Of a DNA stretch of 64,000 nt, positions 47,285-58,135 are shown in pieces. Source of the DNA: Diphasiastrum complanatum (Eukaryota > Streptophyta > Lycopodiopsida > Lycopodiales > Lycopodiaceae); contig CM055113.1 in NCBI GenBank assembly GCA_029204225.1, positions 26,585,462 through 26,649,461 on the forward strand. Reading direction: 5' to 3'. The notes beneath the pieces were generated by a model. The model ran no database searches, was not told the origin of the DNA, and worked only from the letters and a program-made list of their open reading frames with translations. The translations under genes and the position numbers were made by a program. Positions within the stretch are counted from its first letter, which is position 1. Each line of letters opens with the position of its first letter.

Positions 47285-48202
47285 TGTTGTAAAGCTGACT
47301 CAGGTGCACCCAACGTGACCTGTAAGACTCTAAGGGGTGACACTCCCTAAAGTCCCAGAGCAAGTTAGAACGTCAAGGACTGAGCCTCCGACCTGTGGTG
47401 AGCCGGTCAAGTAGTCACAAGTCATGAGCTAGCTCTGGAGCTCGAGTCATGGCCTAGTCAGGAAGCAAGTTGATTCTGCCACCGGAACGGCTCCCGGGAC
47501 CCATGTTCGGGAACCAGACTGATTCTGCCAGGCTTGCCAGGCTTAATCAGCAAAATAAAAACTAAGTCCCAAAAAGCGTGCTTTACCAGAAAGCACTATG
47601 TTTCAGAACAGAGGGGGTGCGCCGAATCACAGCAAAACTATAGGGGGAGTCCGACAGACAGAAACTTGGGCAGCTCAACCAGCGCCAGGAATCCAGTCGC
47701 CAGGTCTCAGCTCCCTCTACCAGCACGAGCCAGGCACAATGCCCAGCACGTGTTGGTGGCCCCGAGACCGGTCAGTCTATGTATGAATGTAACCTCTTCC
47801 AAATCTAATAAAGTTGATCCTTGGGGATGATTACCATTTCGGTTTCGCCTCCGGGACTGGTCCAAGTGGAAGGACCCTTACTACAACCTTTTTGCGTCGC
47901 TGGCGCCTAAGGGTTCCTGTCATCGACATGGGGCTTGCCGCTATGCCAATTGGTCAGTTTGGCGACCACTATGCCTTGGGTTTCATGTGTGGCTTGTCTT
48001 TGCCTTTGGTTACCTTTTGGGGACGGATTCTGAGTTGGCTTTCAGGTTGGTTGGGATTCCAGTTTTCTTAAGTCTGAATGGTTAAGCTTGTTACGATTCT
48101 GAGTTGGCTTTTACGTAAGTGCATGATGGATGAATGTTAGACTTAAGCGCGTGTTGGGGAAACCTCTCAAGTCCCAGCGCCCTTTGAGGCGCCGGCGCAA
48201 CA
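47285..48202 (+). repeat. Family-2 3' LTR of the Gag-less element
   Basis: 918 bp, followed by the ACATA target duplication at 48203-48207. Confidence 0.92.
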
Positions 48203-48258
48203 ACATAGCTAGCGCCGATGGCCCCGGAAGTAAAGCTTGTAAAGGTAGCTTTACAACA
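48203..48258 (-). repeat. Right end of the interrupted family-1 LTR
   Basis: 56 bp starting with the duplicated ACATA and ending TTTACAACA, then CACTC. It completes the LTR 24995-26156 plus 41921-41927. Confidence 0.88.
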
Positions 48259-48907
48259 CACTCCCTAAAGGTCCTAGAGTGAGTTAGGAAGTCAAGGACT
48301 GAGCCTCCGACCTGTGGTGAGCCAACCGAGTAGTTACAAGTCATGAGCTAGCTCTGGAGCTGGAGTCATGACCTAGTCAGGAGCCAAGTTGATTCTGCCG
48401 CCGAGACGGCTCCCGGGACCCATGTCCGGGAGCCAGACTGATTCTGCCAGGCTTAATCAACAAAATAAAAACTAAGTCCAGAAAAGCGTGCTTTACCAGA
48501 AAGCACTATATTCTAGCACAGAGGGAGTGCGCAGAATCACACTAGAACTATAGGGGGAGTCTAGCAGACAAAAACTTGGGCAGCTCAACCAGCGCCAGGA
48601 ATCTAGTCACCAGGTCTCAGCTCCCTCTACCAGCATGAGCCAGGCACAATGCCCAGCACGTGTTGGTGGCCCCGAGACCAGTCAGTTTATGTATGAATGT
48701 AACCTCTTGCAAATTTTATAAAGTTGATCCTTGGGGATGATTACCATTTTGGTTTCGCCTCCGGGACTGGTCCAAGTGGAAGGACCCTTACTACAACCTT
48801 TTTGCATCGCCGGCGCCTAAGGGTCCATGTCACCGACGTGTGGCTCGACGCTATGCCATTTGGTTAGTTTGGCGACCACTATGCGTTGAGGTTCATGTGT
48901 GGCTTGT
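48259..48907 (+). repeat. Outer family-2 solo LTR, second piece
   Basis: Continues the LTR from 14680 after the CACTC duplication. It runs to CTTGT (48903-48907), where the Gag-only element entered. Its AATAAA-equivalent reads TTATAAA. With 14621-14680 and 54167-54372 the pieces sum to about 910 bp, close to the 918-921 of intact family-2 LTRs. Confidence 0.9.
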
Positions 48908-49827
48908 TGTTGCGCCGGCGCCTCAAAGGGCGCTGGGACTTGAGCGGTTTCCCCAACACGCGCTTAAGTCTAACATTCATCCATCATGCACTTACGTAAA
49001 AGCCAACTCAGAATCGTAACAAGCTTAACCATTCAGACTTAAGAAAACTGGAATCCCAACCAACCCGAAAGCCAACTCAGAATCCGTCCCCAAAAGGTAA
49101 CCAAAGGCAAAGACAAGCCACACATGAAACCCAAGGCATAGTGGTCGCCAAACTGACCAATTGGCATAGCGGCAAGCCCCATGTCGATGACAGGGACCCT
49201 TAGTCGCCAGCGACGCAAAAAGGTTGTAGTAAGGGTCCTTCCACTTGGACCAGTCCCGGAGGCGAAACCGAAATGGTAATCATCCCCAAGGATCAACTTT
49301 ATTAGATTTGGAAGAGGTTACATTCATACATAGACTGACCGGTCTCGGGGCCACCAACACGTGCTGGGCATTGTGCCTAGCTCGTGCTGGTAGAGGGAGC
49401 TGAGACATGGCGACTGGATTCCTGGCGCTGGTTGAGCTGCCCAAGTTTCTGTCTGCCGGACTCCCCCTATAGTTCTGCTGTGATTCGGCGCACCCCCTCT
49501 GGTTTGAAACATAGTGCTTTTTGGTAAAGCACGCTTTTTAGGACTTAGTTTTTATTTTGCTGATTAAGCCTGGCATGCCTGGCAGAATCAGTCTGGCTCC
49601 CGGACATGGGTCCCGGGAGCCGTCCCGGCGGCCGAATCAACCTGCTTTCCTGACTAGGCCATGACTCGAGCTCCAGAGCTAGCTCATGACTTTGTGACTA
49701 CTTGACTGGCTCACCACAGGTCGGAGGCTCAGTCCTTGACATTCTAACTTGCTCTGGGACCTTAGGGAGTGTCACCCCTTTGAGTCTTACAGGGCACGCT
49801 GGGTGCACCCAAGTCAGCTTTACAACA
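48908..49827 (-). repeat. Family-2 3' LTR of the Gag-only element
   Basis: 920 bp, plus-strand ends TGTTGCGCC...TTTACAACA. The offset to the 5' LTR is exactly 4,334 throughout. Confidence 0.92.
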
Positions 49828-50194
49828 TCCTCCCCTCGTTTGAGAAAGCTGATGTCCTCATCAGGGCCAAACTAGAACCTAAGACTCATGGCACGGGCTT
49901 AATTCACCGGCCAGACTTTAGTCACATATACAAGGGCACGGGCTTGATTCACCGGCCAAAGGAAACCAACTGTAAAGCAGAGTAATGATATTGTGTTTTA
50001 CACCCAGCACAGGAAAAGTGTGGATCTAGTTCACTTACGTAAAACCTGTGTGAAGCTGCTGCACTTAGACATCAAACTGAAGCTCACTCCTCAATGAGAA
50101 ATGTGGCTTACTTTATTAGCATGAAAGAAAAAGGTACTCACGGCTCCCTTAAGCCTCAGATATGTCGTTGTCGTCGCACATCTGGATGAGTCCC
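49828..50194 (-). promoter_or_regulatory. 3' untranslated part of the Gag-only element
   Basis: About 370 bp without coding potential. It contains the pre-PPT hairpin (49849-49864) and a polypurine tract next to the LTR. A short duplication of ACGGGCTT(A/G)ATTCACCGG occurs at about 49892 and 49927. Confidence 0.7.
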
Positions 50195-52408
50195 CTAGGA
50201 CTCTAGATATTTCGTTTGGTCGTCCAGGTTGAGCTCCTTGAGCTCTGCATCGGCACTTAGATTCACCTTTGACGTAGAAACTGCAGGCAATGTTGGCTCC
50301 ATTTGACCTCGCGTCAACTGGTTTGTCACTGTTGGATGTCTTTCATTAAAAAGGTGAGTTTTCGCTTGGTCACACAAGGTGAGCTCTTTGAGCTCTGCAT
50401 CGGCACTTGAATTCACCTTTGATGTAGAGACTATAGGCAATTTTGGCTCCATTTGTTCCCGTGTCAGCTGGTCTGTCACTGTTGGTTGTCCTTCGTTAAA
50501 TAGGTGAATGAGATTGGGAGGAATGGTTGGCTCAGGTTCATTTGTGTCGTTCTTTTCTAGTTGGTCCCCTGGCACAGCTCTGACGACACAAGGTCTCCTG
50601 CCATTATATAATAACACAAGATTAACCCCTTTTGCCAAGAAGGCCACCACATGTTCGTTAAACCAACTTAATCCCAAAATAGCGTCGAAGGCATCCATCT
50701 TCAAGATTGTGAACGTTAGTCGATTCTTCCAGGCTCCCAGAGAGATTGGTAAGTTGGTTGCCAATCTACAAGTGGTCATTGTACCTTTCGCGGTCTCCAC
50801 ACAAATAGGAGTCACATTTTCTTCACATTGGATGTCCAATTCTCCTGTCAGTTTTTCTGACAAGTAGTTATGTGACGCCCCCAGGTCTACCATGAAGTAA
50901 ATGATCCTGCCTTGAATACAGCCTTTCAGGTACAATAACTTGGATCCCCTCGCAGGAGTCGCCATAAGATGTTCACGATAAGCCGCAAGTGCCCCTATCT
51001 GTTGCAAGGCATTCAGGTCAGACTCCGTCAAATCCGTTTCTGGGTCCTCTTCATCATCTTGTTCACCATCTTCTTGATCAAATGCCTCTCTCTCCATCCT
51101 ATCAAATCTTTCAATGGCAGCCATGATTTGCTTATTCAATGGTTTGGGGCATGATCTCCAAGAGTGACCTTGCTGATGACAGTTGAAGCAACGCATGGAA
51201 CTGCCCACTGTTGGTGAGCTGTTGCTGTGACTAGTCGAAGGTCCAACATTGTTTCTTCTCTGGAACATGTTCCCTCCATTGTTGCCTTGGTTGCCAAACC
51301 CTGTTTTTGTTGGGAATTTATTCACGCTACTCGAGGCTTGGTTGCCATTTGGAACTGAGTCCCCCCTTGAAAAGAAGCTCGGACTCGCTCTGGATCCACT
51401 AAATACTCTTGTTGAGGTTGCGGGAGCAGCTGGTGCCAATGTGCTCTCATAATCACAAACCATTTCAGCCGCTCGAATAGTTTAATTGAAATCATGGGGC
51501 ATGTAGCTGTCTATCGCACGTCGGGTCCAGGATTGCATTCCAGACAATAGGTAATGCGTTTTGTCCGCCTCGGACATATCTTCAATAACCCATACACTCT
51601 GTCTGAATCTATTGAGGTACTCTCGCAATGACCCTTTCTGTTTGAGCCCCGATAATTCTGTCCTCAATCTCATGTGTGAATCCTTCGGTATGAACTCCTC
51701 TCGTAACGCGGCTTTGAATGCGTCCCATGTTTGAAAATGCATTCCTGCCATCCGGTACCAATTTGTAGTGTAGCCCTCAAAATATGCTAATGCCAAGTCA
51801 GTTCTTTCTTCCTCAGGAGTGTTCATTAGACGGAAGTAATGGTCCATGTGAAACAACCAATCTTCCACAACTCGAATGTCACGCTCTCCTTTGAAAGTAG
51901 GTGGTGCTTTCACTTTGGCAGTCTTTCTTGGGCCCTCCGTGGTTCGCGCTCGTGGTTCTCTTGGTATCTGTGGAGGAGGCGCCACTGCATTCTCCCTAGT
52001 TGCTTCCAACTCTTCAAACCTGGCTTCGAGCTGTGTTAGCCCGTCTCTCATTTCTCTAGCAAGGTTAATTTGGGTAAGATTCATGGCTCGCAAGGATGTT
52101 TGCCATTCTTTCCTTTCGGTTTCTCTATCCTTCTTCACCTCGCTAAGCATAGCCGTCATTGCGCTTGATAAGTATTGCCGCATCTTCACTTCAAAGAGGT
52201 CCTGTTGTGCCTCTGGCAAGGGTTCATCTCTTGGTGTAGGTTCAGAAGGACCACCCATCTCTTCATGGAGGGGCGCCACTGTGGAGTGCATACGCTCTTT
52301 CTTTCTCGACTTGGACCTGGTGCCATCTCGATGCATGCGAGAGCTGTATTCTCGAGTCAGCTCTTCTCCGTCCGTCAGTGCTCGTAACTCTTCAAGATGG
52401 TCCTCCAT
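50195..52408 (-). pseudogene. gag: Gag-protease polyprotein with one nonsense mutation
   Basis: One minus-strand frame of 737 codons from ATG 52408, broken by TAA at 51484-51482 (codon 309). The next codons continue in frame. The Gag capsid domain spans about residues 175-300, with W-x-x-x-M-D-x-Y-F and E-G-x-x-x-x-W-Y. A zinc knuckle C-F-N-C-H-Q-Q-G-H-S-W-R-S-C follows near 51190, with all metal ligands present. An acidic linker leads to a retropepsin whose catalytic motif is D-L-G-A-S instead of D-S-G-A-S (near 50888), probably impairing it. The tail carries two 50-residue repeats (50200-50500). It lacks everything downstream of protease. The single stop is of the kind a C-to-T change would make from CAA. 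Confidence 0.9.
50200..50500 (-). repeat. Two-copy 150-bp coding repeat at the end of the Gag-protease frame
   Basis: The stretch H-L-F-N-E ... V-S-T-S-K-V-N ... S-A-D-A-E-L-K-E-L occurs twice in tandem with a 50-residue period, the second copy ending at the stop. Such a tail is not part of ordinary retropepsins. Confidence 0.85.
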
Positions 52409-53241
52409 TATAGTCAGAGGTGTACTTCCAACAGATTATCGCCTCAATCCTTTTTATATTTGAAGCTCTCCCTTCTGTTAGCCGGGCCCCACAGCTCTCT
52501 TTTCTTCTTTATTAAATCAGCTTCAATGAAAATATCCCTTCCTCAAACTTAGCACGCCCACATCACCTGAGAGCCAAGTAGGAACCAGGTCATTTGTGTC
52601 CAAGCAAGCACACGACAAACGGAACATACCAACCAAAGCAAACACAGAGGATCCTTCTCAAGCCACAAACCCCTCTTGAGACCGGACGTAGGACCTTTGC
52701 CTAGCCGCGCCCACACAAATCTATCACAGAATTAGCCCACGGGGAAACATCCATCCAACCATCCGTGCTTTCACCATTAAGCAGCACATTGCCTCAGTCA
52801 CGCCCCACCACTTTTTGGTCGATAGCCCTTATAGCTAAACGATCGGCAGCTATCCCGCACCGGCAGCTAACCACCCGTGCTTTACACCCGAATTCGAGCA
52901 GCATCTCTGTATCAATGGTTAACTCGTACAGTTCGAATATGTCGCCCTGCACCCCACAAGGTACAGACCGTGCTTTCACCTACCTAGGCAGCACTTTGCC
53001 TCATCCGTCCTACGTGCAGACAGCGCCAGGCCCAAACCGCGAGAACTGACCGTGCTTACACCTCGAGGGCAGCACTTTGACTCATCAAGTCCCCCGTTCT
53101 GCCGACCACCCCGACCGTGGACGCACCCGTGCTTACACTGTGGGCAGCACCTTGTGCAACGGTTGTCCTGACAAATCCCAAAAACGTGGCCATCCCTGTG
53201 AGACTTGCGTAGCTGACCGGCTAGTCAGCTCTGATACCACA
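52409..53241 (-). promoter_or_regulatory. PBS and leader of the Gag-only element
   Basis: PBS TGGTATCAGAGC on the minus strand (53228-53239), two bases from the LTR. About 550 bp match the leaders of the Gag-less element and of family 1, including the five hairpins. The final 250 bp before the ATG are specific and include a TATAAAAAGG-like sequence near 52452. Confidence 0.75.
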
Positions 53242-54161
53242 TGTTGCGCCGGCGCCTCAAAGGGCGCTGGGACTTGAGCGGTTTCCCCAACACGCGCTTA
53301 AGTCTAACATTCATCCATCATGCACTTACGTAAAAGCCAACTCAGAATCGTAACAAGCTTAACCATTCAGACTTAAGAAAACTGGAATCCCAACCAACCC
53401 GAAAGCCAACTCAGAATCCGTCCCCAAAAGGTAACCAAAGGCAAAGACAAGCCACACATGAAACCCAAGGCATAGTGGTCGCCAAACTGACCAATTGGCA
53501 TAGCGGCAAGCCCCATGTCGATGACAGGGACCCTTAGTCGCCAGCGACGCAAAAAGGTTGTAGTAAGGGTCCTTCCACTTGGACCAGTCCCGGAGGCGAA
53601 ACCGAAATGGTAATCATCCCCAAGGATCAACTTTATTAGATTTGGAAGAGGTTACATTCATACATAGACTGACCGGTCTCGGGGCCACCAACACGTGCTG
53701 GGCATTGTGCCTAGCTCGTGCTGGTAGAGGGAGCTGAGACATGGCGACTGGATTCCTGGCGCTGGTTGAGCTGCCCAAGTTTCTGTCTGCCGGACTCCCC
53801 CTATAGTTCTGCTGTGATTCGGCGCACCCCCTCTGGTTTGAAACATAGTGCTTTTTGGTAAAGCACGCTTTTTAGGACTTAGTTTTTATTTTGCTGATTA
53901 AGCCTGGCATGCCTGGCAGAATCAGTCTGGCTCCCGGACATGGGTCCCGGGAGCCGTCCCGGCGGCCGAATCAACCTGCTTTCCTGACTAGGCCATGACT
54001 CGAGCTCCAGAGCTAGCTCATGACTTTGTGACTACTTGACTGGCTCACCACAGGTCGGAGGCTCAGTCCTTGACATTCTAACTTGCTCTGGGACCTTAGG
54101 GAGTGTCACCCCTTTGAGTCTTACAGGGCACGCTGGGTGCACCCAAGTCAGCTTTACAACA
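53242..54161 (-). repeat. Family-2 5' LTR of the Gag-only element
   Basis: 920 bp, ending at 54161 and followed by CTTGT (54162-54166). Confidence 0.92.
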
Positions 54162-54372
54162 CTTGTCTTTGCCTTTGATTACCTTTTGGGGACGGATTCT
54201 GAGTTGGCTTTCGGGTTGGTTGGGATTCCAGTTTTCTTAAAGTCTGAATGGTTAAGCTTGTTACGTTTCTAAGTTGGCTTTTACGTAAGTGCATGATGGA
54301 TGAATGTTAGACTTAAGCACGTGCTGGGGAAACCGCTCAAGTCCCAGCGCCCTTTGAGGTGCGGGCGCAACA
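54162..54372 (+). repeat. Outer family-2 solo LTR, last piece
   Basis: Resumes with the duplicated CTTGT and ends GGGCGCAACA at 54372. CAATG (54373-54377) follows, matching 14616-14620. Neither side has a PBS or polypurine tract of its own, so the outer element is a solo LTR. Confidence 0.92.
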
Positions 54373-55355
54373 CAATGGCTTCTGAGAAGGTTGGTTCCTT
54401 AGTTCCGGTGGTTTGAAGCTCCGCTCTTTGCTGTTGGTAGTAACCTTTGTTGGTTTTTTTATGATTGTTGGTTTTAGTTCTGTAGCTGGTTTTTTATGGT
54501 GTACCTTTGATTCGTTTTTTTCTTCCCGTTGTTGTTTGTTTTAGTTACTACTACTACTACTTCTTCTTCTTTTTTCGTCCTGATTACTCTGTTTTTGTTT
54601 ATGCGTGCTTATCATGTTTGTTAAGTTTGGTCTATTTCCTTTTGTTCCTTTATGCTTGTACTTTTGCAATGTCTTTTCTTCTCCCTTTATTCTTTATTCT
54701 AATTTGGTCTTTCTCTCTTTTATTGGATGACTTTTGTTGTTTATTCTGAAATGTTCCTGCAAACTTCTATTTACTAGTTGTAAAATTGTGTTCCGGTATT
54801 ACTAGTGTTTTTTGTACTCGTAAAGATCTTCGCACCTTTACTGTTACTTGCTGCCAAGATTCTCAACCATTCATTATGATAATGAATTTGTTTTAGAATG
54901 AATGGAAGTCTGTGACTGTACTTGAAACGGATTCCCAACTACTTCGTTAAATAAGAAGTGAGCATTTTGGTACTAATTTATAATGAGCATAGATTTATGC
55001 AAAAGTATACACAGTTCATAGCTCCTTTGATAGGATACGTAGTTCTTGCCTTGGTTCTTTTCTTCACATTTATTGTTGATGATTGTCAGCAGTTTACAAT
55101 CATGACTACCCATAATTGTTACTATTGGTCTTTACTACAAAAATGCATGATTAAAACTTTTTTCAATGTGCATTTTACTTCTACTACAGTCATAAGTTAT
55201 ATGGGGAATGTTCAAGCAACTTTGTACTTAATTGTTGCCTAAGTTTTCAATGGTCATTAAGTTGACATGATTATGACTGGACTGTTTTTTGTAAATGAGG
55301 TTATGACCAAATATTTATTAAAAAAGTCTATTTTAAAGTGAAAAAAATGCTCATT
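54373..55355 (+). other. Host-like non-coding sequence right of the nest
   Basis: Begins with CAATG and then GCTTCTGAGAAGG. An ATG at 54375 opens 13 codons before a stop; its CAATGGCTTCT context would suit a plant start codon. T-rich DNA with a short (CTA)n/(CTT)n tract at about 54547-54575 follows. No intact gene is visible. The interval could be an intron or intergenic DNA. Confidence 0.45.
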
Positions 55356-56660
55356 TGATTGTACCATTGATAAAATTCGATAGACTTGGTACTTGACTGC
55401 TTACTGGTTGGCCTTTCTGAGTCTTGGCAACTACTTTTAGCCTCTTAAATACTAAACTACAAACACTACTCTACTAGTTTAGATTTTATACATTGCTGAT
55501 TTTTCGTCAAGATTGGACGAAATTTTAGACTCCAAAATTTTTGACCCTGTTAAGGTTTCGTGGAATTGAGTTTGTCTTTAATATATGAAATTTCTAATGT
55601 TCCCTATTTCTAACTTGCCTTTCTGAAAAGTTTGAAAGATAATGGAATATTTCGAGGCTATGTTTTTGATTTATTGCTGAATCATAAACTTGAATACTCT
55701 TTTGTCTGTGGTTATGAAAATGATGTATGTTGATATCTATGTTTGGTTACTGAATCATAACTCGTTTGAATGTACCATTGATAGGATTTGATAGACTTGG
55801 TACTTGATTTCTTATTGGTTGGCCTTTCTAAGTCTTGGCAACCACTTTTAGCCTCTGTTGAAATGCTGAACTCCAACCTTTACTTACTGATTTAGATTTT
55901 ATACATTGCTGATTTTTCGTCAAAATTGGACGAAAGTTTAGACGCCAAAAGTTTCGACTCCTTTAAGGTTTCGTTGAAGCAAGTTTTTCGTTAATATATG
56001 AAATTTCTAATGTTCCCTATTATTAACTTGCCTCTACTGAAAAAGATTGAAAGATAGTGGAATATTGAGGCTATGTTTTTGGGTTATTGTTGAATCATAA
56101 ACATAAATATACTTTTGACTATGTTTATGAAAATGGTATATGTTGAAATCTATGTTTGGTTGTTGAATCATAAACATGAATACACTTTTGACTGTGTTTA
56201 TGAAATTGGTGTATGTTGAAATCTATGTTTTAGATTACATTTTGAGATTGAAAGATAGTGGAATATATTGAGGCTATGTTTCTGGGTTATTGCTGAATCA
56301 TAAACTTGAAACTTTACTTACTGGTTTAGATTTTATACATTGCTGATTTTTCGTCAAAAATTGGACGAAAGGTTAGACGCCAAAAGTTTCGACCCCTTTA
56401 AGGTTTCGTTGAAGCAAGTTTTTCTTTAATATATGAAATTTCTAATGTTTCCTATTATTAACTTGCCTCTACTGAAAAATATTGAAAGATAGTGGAATTT
56501 ATAGAGACTATGTTTTTGAGTTATTGCTGAATCATAAACATGAATATACTTTGACTATGTTTATGAAAATGGTATATGTTGAAATCTATATTTGGTTGTT
56601 GAATCATAAACATGAATACACTTTTACCTCTGTTTATGACATTGGTGTATGTTGAAATCT
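55356..56660. repeat. Diverged tandem repeat, unit about 410-430 bp
   Basis: The TTTAGATTTTATACATTGCT block recurs at about 55477, 55891 and 56325, each followed by a TTTTTCGTCA...GGACGAA palindromic core. The first two units also share a left part (GTACCATTGATA...). Inside, an 80-90-nt subrepeat with GTTGAATCATAAACATGAA occurs several times. Non-coding. Confidence 0.8.
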
Positions 56661-56937
56661 ATGTTTGGTTGATGAATGGAACATAAGACCCTTGCTCGAT
56701 CGTTAAAATAAATAGTAAATGACATTACAAATTCATGTTTGGCATGGATTTTAACAAAAAAGCTCTATGCTTTTCGTAATTCCATTATGTGGGTGCTATA
56801 TTAACACACCCAAATTATTAGCCTTTTTTTACTTGAATTACACTGGCTAAAAACTCTCTTACTTGGTCCAACGAACTTATTAATGGACAGAGTAATTTGA
56901 TGATGGAAACAAAGACTATGAAAGACATACATACCTT
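56661..56937. other. AT-rich non-coding sequence
   Basis: Separates the tandem repeat from the gypsy fragment. No feature recognised. Confidence 0.5.
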
Positions 56938-58135
56938 TAGTTAGTGTAAGCAAATTCTAGTATAGGAAGATAGTGTTCCCATTGAGTCTTCTAATCACTT
57001 ACATAATTTCTCAACAAATCTATGATGGTTCGATTAGTAATTTCACTTTGACCATTAGTTTGGAGATGGAAGGAGGAAGAGAATTTAAGGGTTGTCCCCA
57101 GATTATCAAAAAGGTCTCTCCAAAAGTTGCTAGTAACTCTCGTATCCCGATCAGACACTATACTTTTGGGTAGTCCATGCAGCCTAAAGATGTGACGGAT
57201 AAACAAATGAGCTACTTCGGGCCCCTTAGGCTTTTTCTTACAGGGAATAAAATGAGCCTGTTTGCTAAATCTATCAATGACAGTCCATATCATCTCATTT
57301 CCATTTTTGGTTTTAGGGAACCAGAGATAAAGTCCATGGTAATATGTTCCCAGGGAGCTTCAAGAATAGGCAAGGGATGAAGTATAACTGGAGTTTTTAA
57401 TCCTCGCTCATCTTTATTGTGTTGACAAACTAGACATGCATTTATATAATGCCTTGTGTCTCGATGCATGGTAGGCCAATAAAAAAATCTTTTCAGAGTT
57501 CCAGAGTTGAAGGGATTCCCCTATGTCCTGCATAGTGTGGACTATGGGTTTCTTAAAGGATCTTGGTTCTAAATGCTATAGGAATACATAGCTTATCTTC
57601 TTTGAATAAATATCCTTCTTTCAAAACATAATGTTTATGACTTTGATTTCTTTCAAGTATTTCAAAGATATGCTGGAAGTCGGAATCACTAGCATACATA
57701 CTTTTCATAGGAAGGAGATCTTCATGATATGCTAGGGAAATATGGTTGACCTTGGGGATTCTTGATAATGCATCGGCGACCTTATTGTCCTTTCCTGGGT
57801 GATGAAGTAGCTGAAAATGGAAAGTGCTAAGGTAGCTAGCCCATTTTAGATGTTTTTTTTCAAATTAGTTGTTGGGTAAAAAAGTACCTAAGGCTTTGAT
57901 GATCTGTTTTAACCAGGAAATCATTTCCTAAAAGATAGTGCTTCCATAACTTAAGGGCATGAATAATGGCCAAAAGTTCTTTTTCATAAATGTCATATTG
58001 TACTTCTGCCTCTTGAAGTCGTCTACTTTCAAAGGCTACAGCATGATCTTCTTGGTTTAAGACTGCCCCAATACAGTCTAAACTTGCATCCACTTCCACA
58101 AAGAAAGGCTTACGAAGGTCGGGAATTTTGTTCAT
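56938..58135 (-). pseudogene. Ty3/gypsy pol fragment: RNase H and integrase
   Basis: The minus strand from 58135 to 57860 gives RNase H (F-F-V-E-V-D-A-S, E-K-E-L-L-A-I, T-D-H-Q-S-L). The integrase zinc finger half C-L-V-C-Q-H-N-K lies near 57430. The catalytic core is at 57293-56991, with V-I-D-R-F-S-K, S-D-R-D-T and G-Q-S-E. A TAG then interrupts before W-E-H-Y-L-P-I-L-E-F-A-Y. RT is missing and the ends have no LTR. The sequence is clearly different from the family-2 pol, so it is an older, unrelated gypsy copy with frameshifts. Confidence 0.85.

Larger units (their letters stand above)
41928..48202 (+). mobile_element. Family-2 Ty3/gypsy chromovirus element lacking Gag
   Basis: LTRs of 918 bp (41928-42845 and 47285-48202), PBS 42848-42860, leader 42846-43560, pol 43561-47043 and polypurine tract 47271-47284. 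The target duplication ACATA is on both sides. It inserted into a family-1 LTR. The LTRs differ at roughly 14 sites (about 1.5 per cent), so it is older than the element at 30805. The leader leads straight into the protease: there is no capsid or zinc knuckle. A second copy with the same architecture starts at 61821. Confidence 0.93.
14681..48258 (-). mobile_element. Family-1 element inserted in the solo LTR and enlarged to 33.6 kb by later events
   Basis: CACTC flanks both ends (14676-14680 and 48259-48263). Its own parts are a 3' LTR (14681-15909), internal DNA (15910-17743 and 24549-24994) and a 5' LTR (24995-26156, then 41921-41927, then 48208-48258). The 5' LTR pieces sum to 1,220 bp against 1,229 for the 3' LTR, which supports the assembly. 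Everything else in the interval is later insertion or duplication. The element itself is non-coding. Confidence 0.85.
48908..54161 (-). mobile_element. Family-2 element with Gag and protease only
   Basis: Minus-strand element: 5' LTR 53242-54161, PBS 53228-53239, leader 52409-53241, gag-protease frame 52408-50195, polypurine tract at 49828-49843 and 3' LTR 48908-49827. The target duplication CTTGT is at 48903-48907 and 54162-54166. The two 920-bp LTRs looked identical wherever I compared them, so this is among the youngest insertions. There is no RT, RNase H or integrase. It resembles the plant TR-GAG class (terminal-repeat retrotransposons carrying only gag), with a protease added. Confidence 0.93.

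Noticed and set aside
52452-52461. Independent promoter for the gag frame (TATAAAAAGG-like)
   Set aside because: LTR transcription is the expected source of gag RNA; a single TATA-like string in an AT-rich patch is not enough.
41928-54161. Endogenous pararetrovirus or other virus
   Set aside because: LTRs, tRNA-Met PBS, pol order RT-RNase H-integrase and a chromodomain define a Ty3/gypsy retrotransposon. No movement or envelope protein is present.
54507-54749. 80-codon frame with F/Y runs
   Set aside because: It comes from a T-rich stretch with CTA/CTT repeats; no domain, no conservation evidence.
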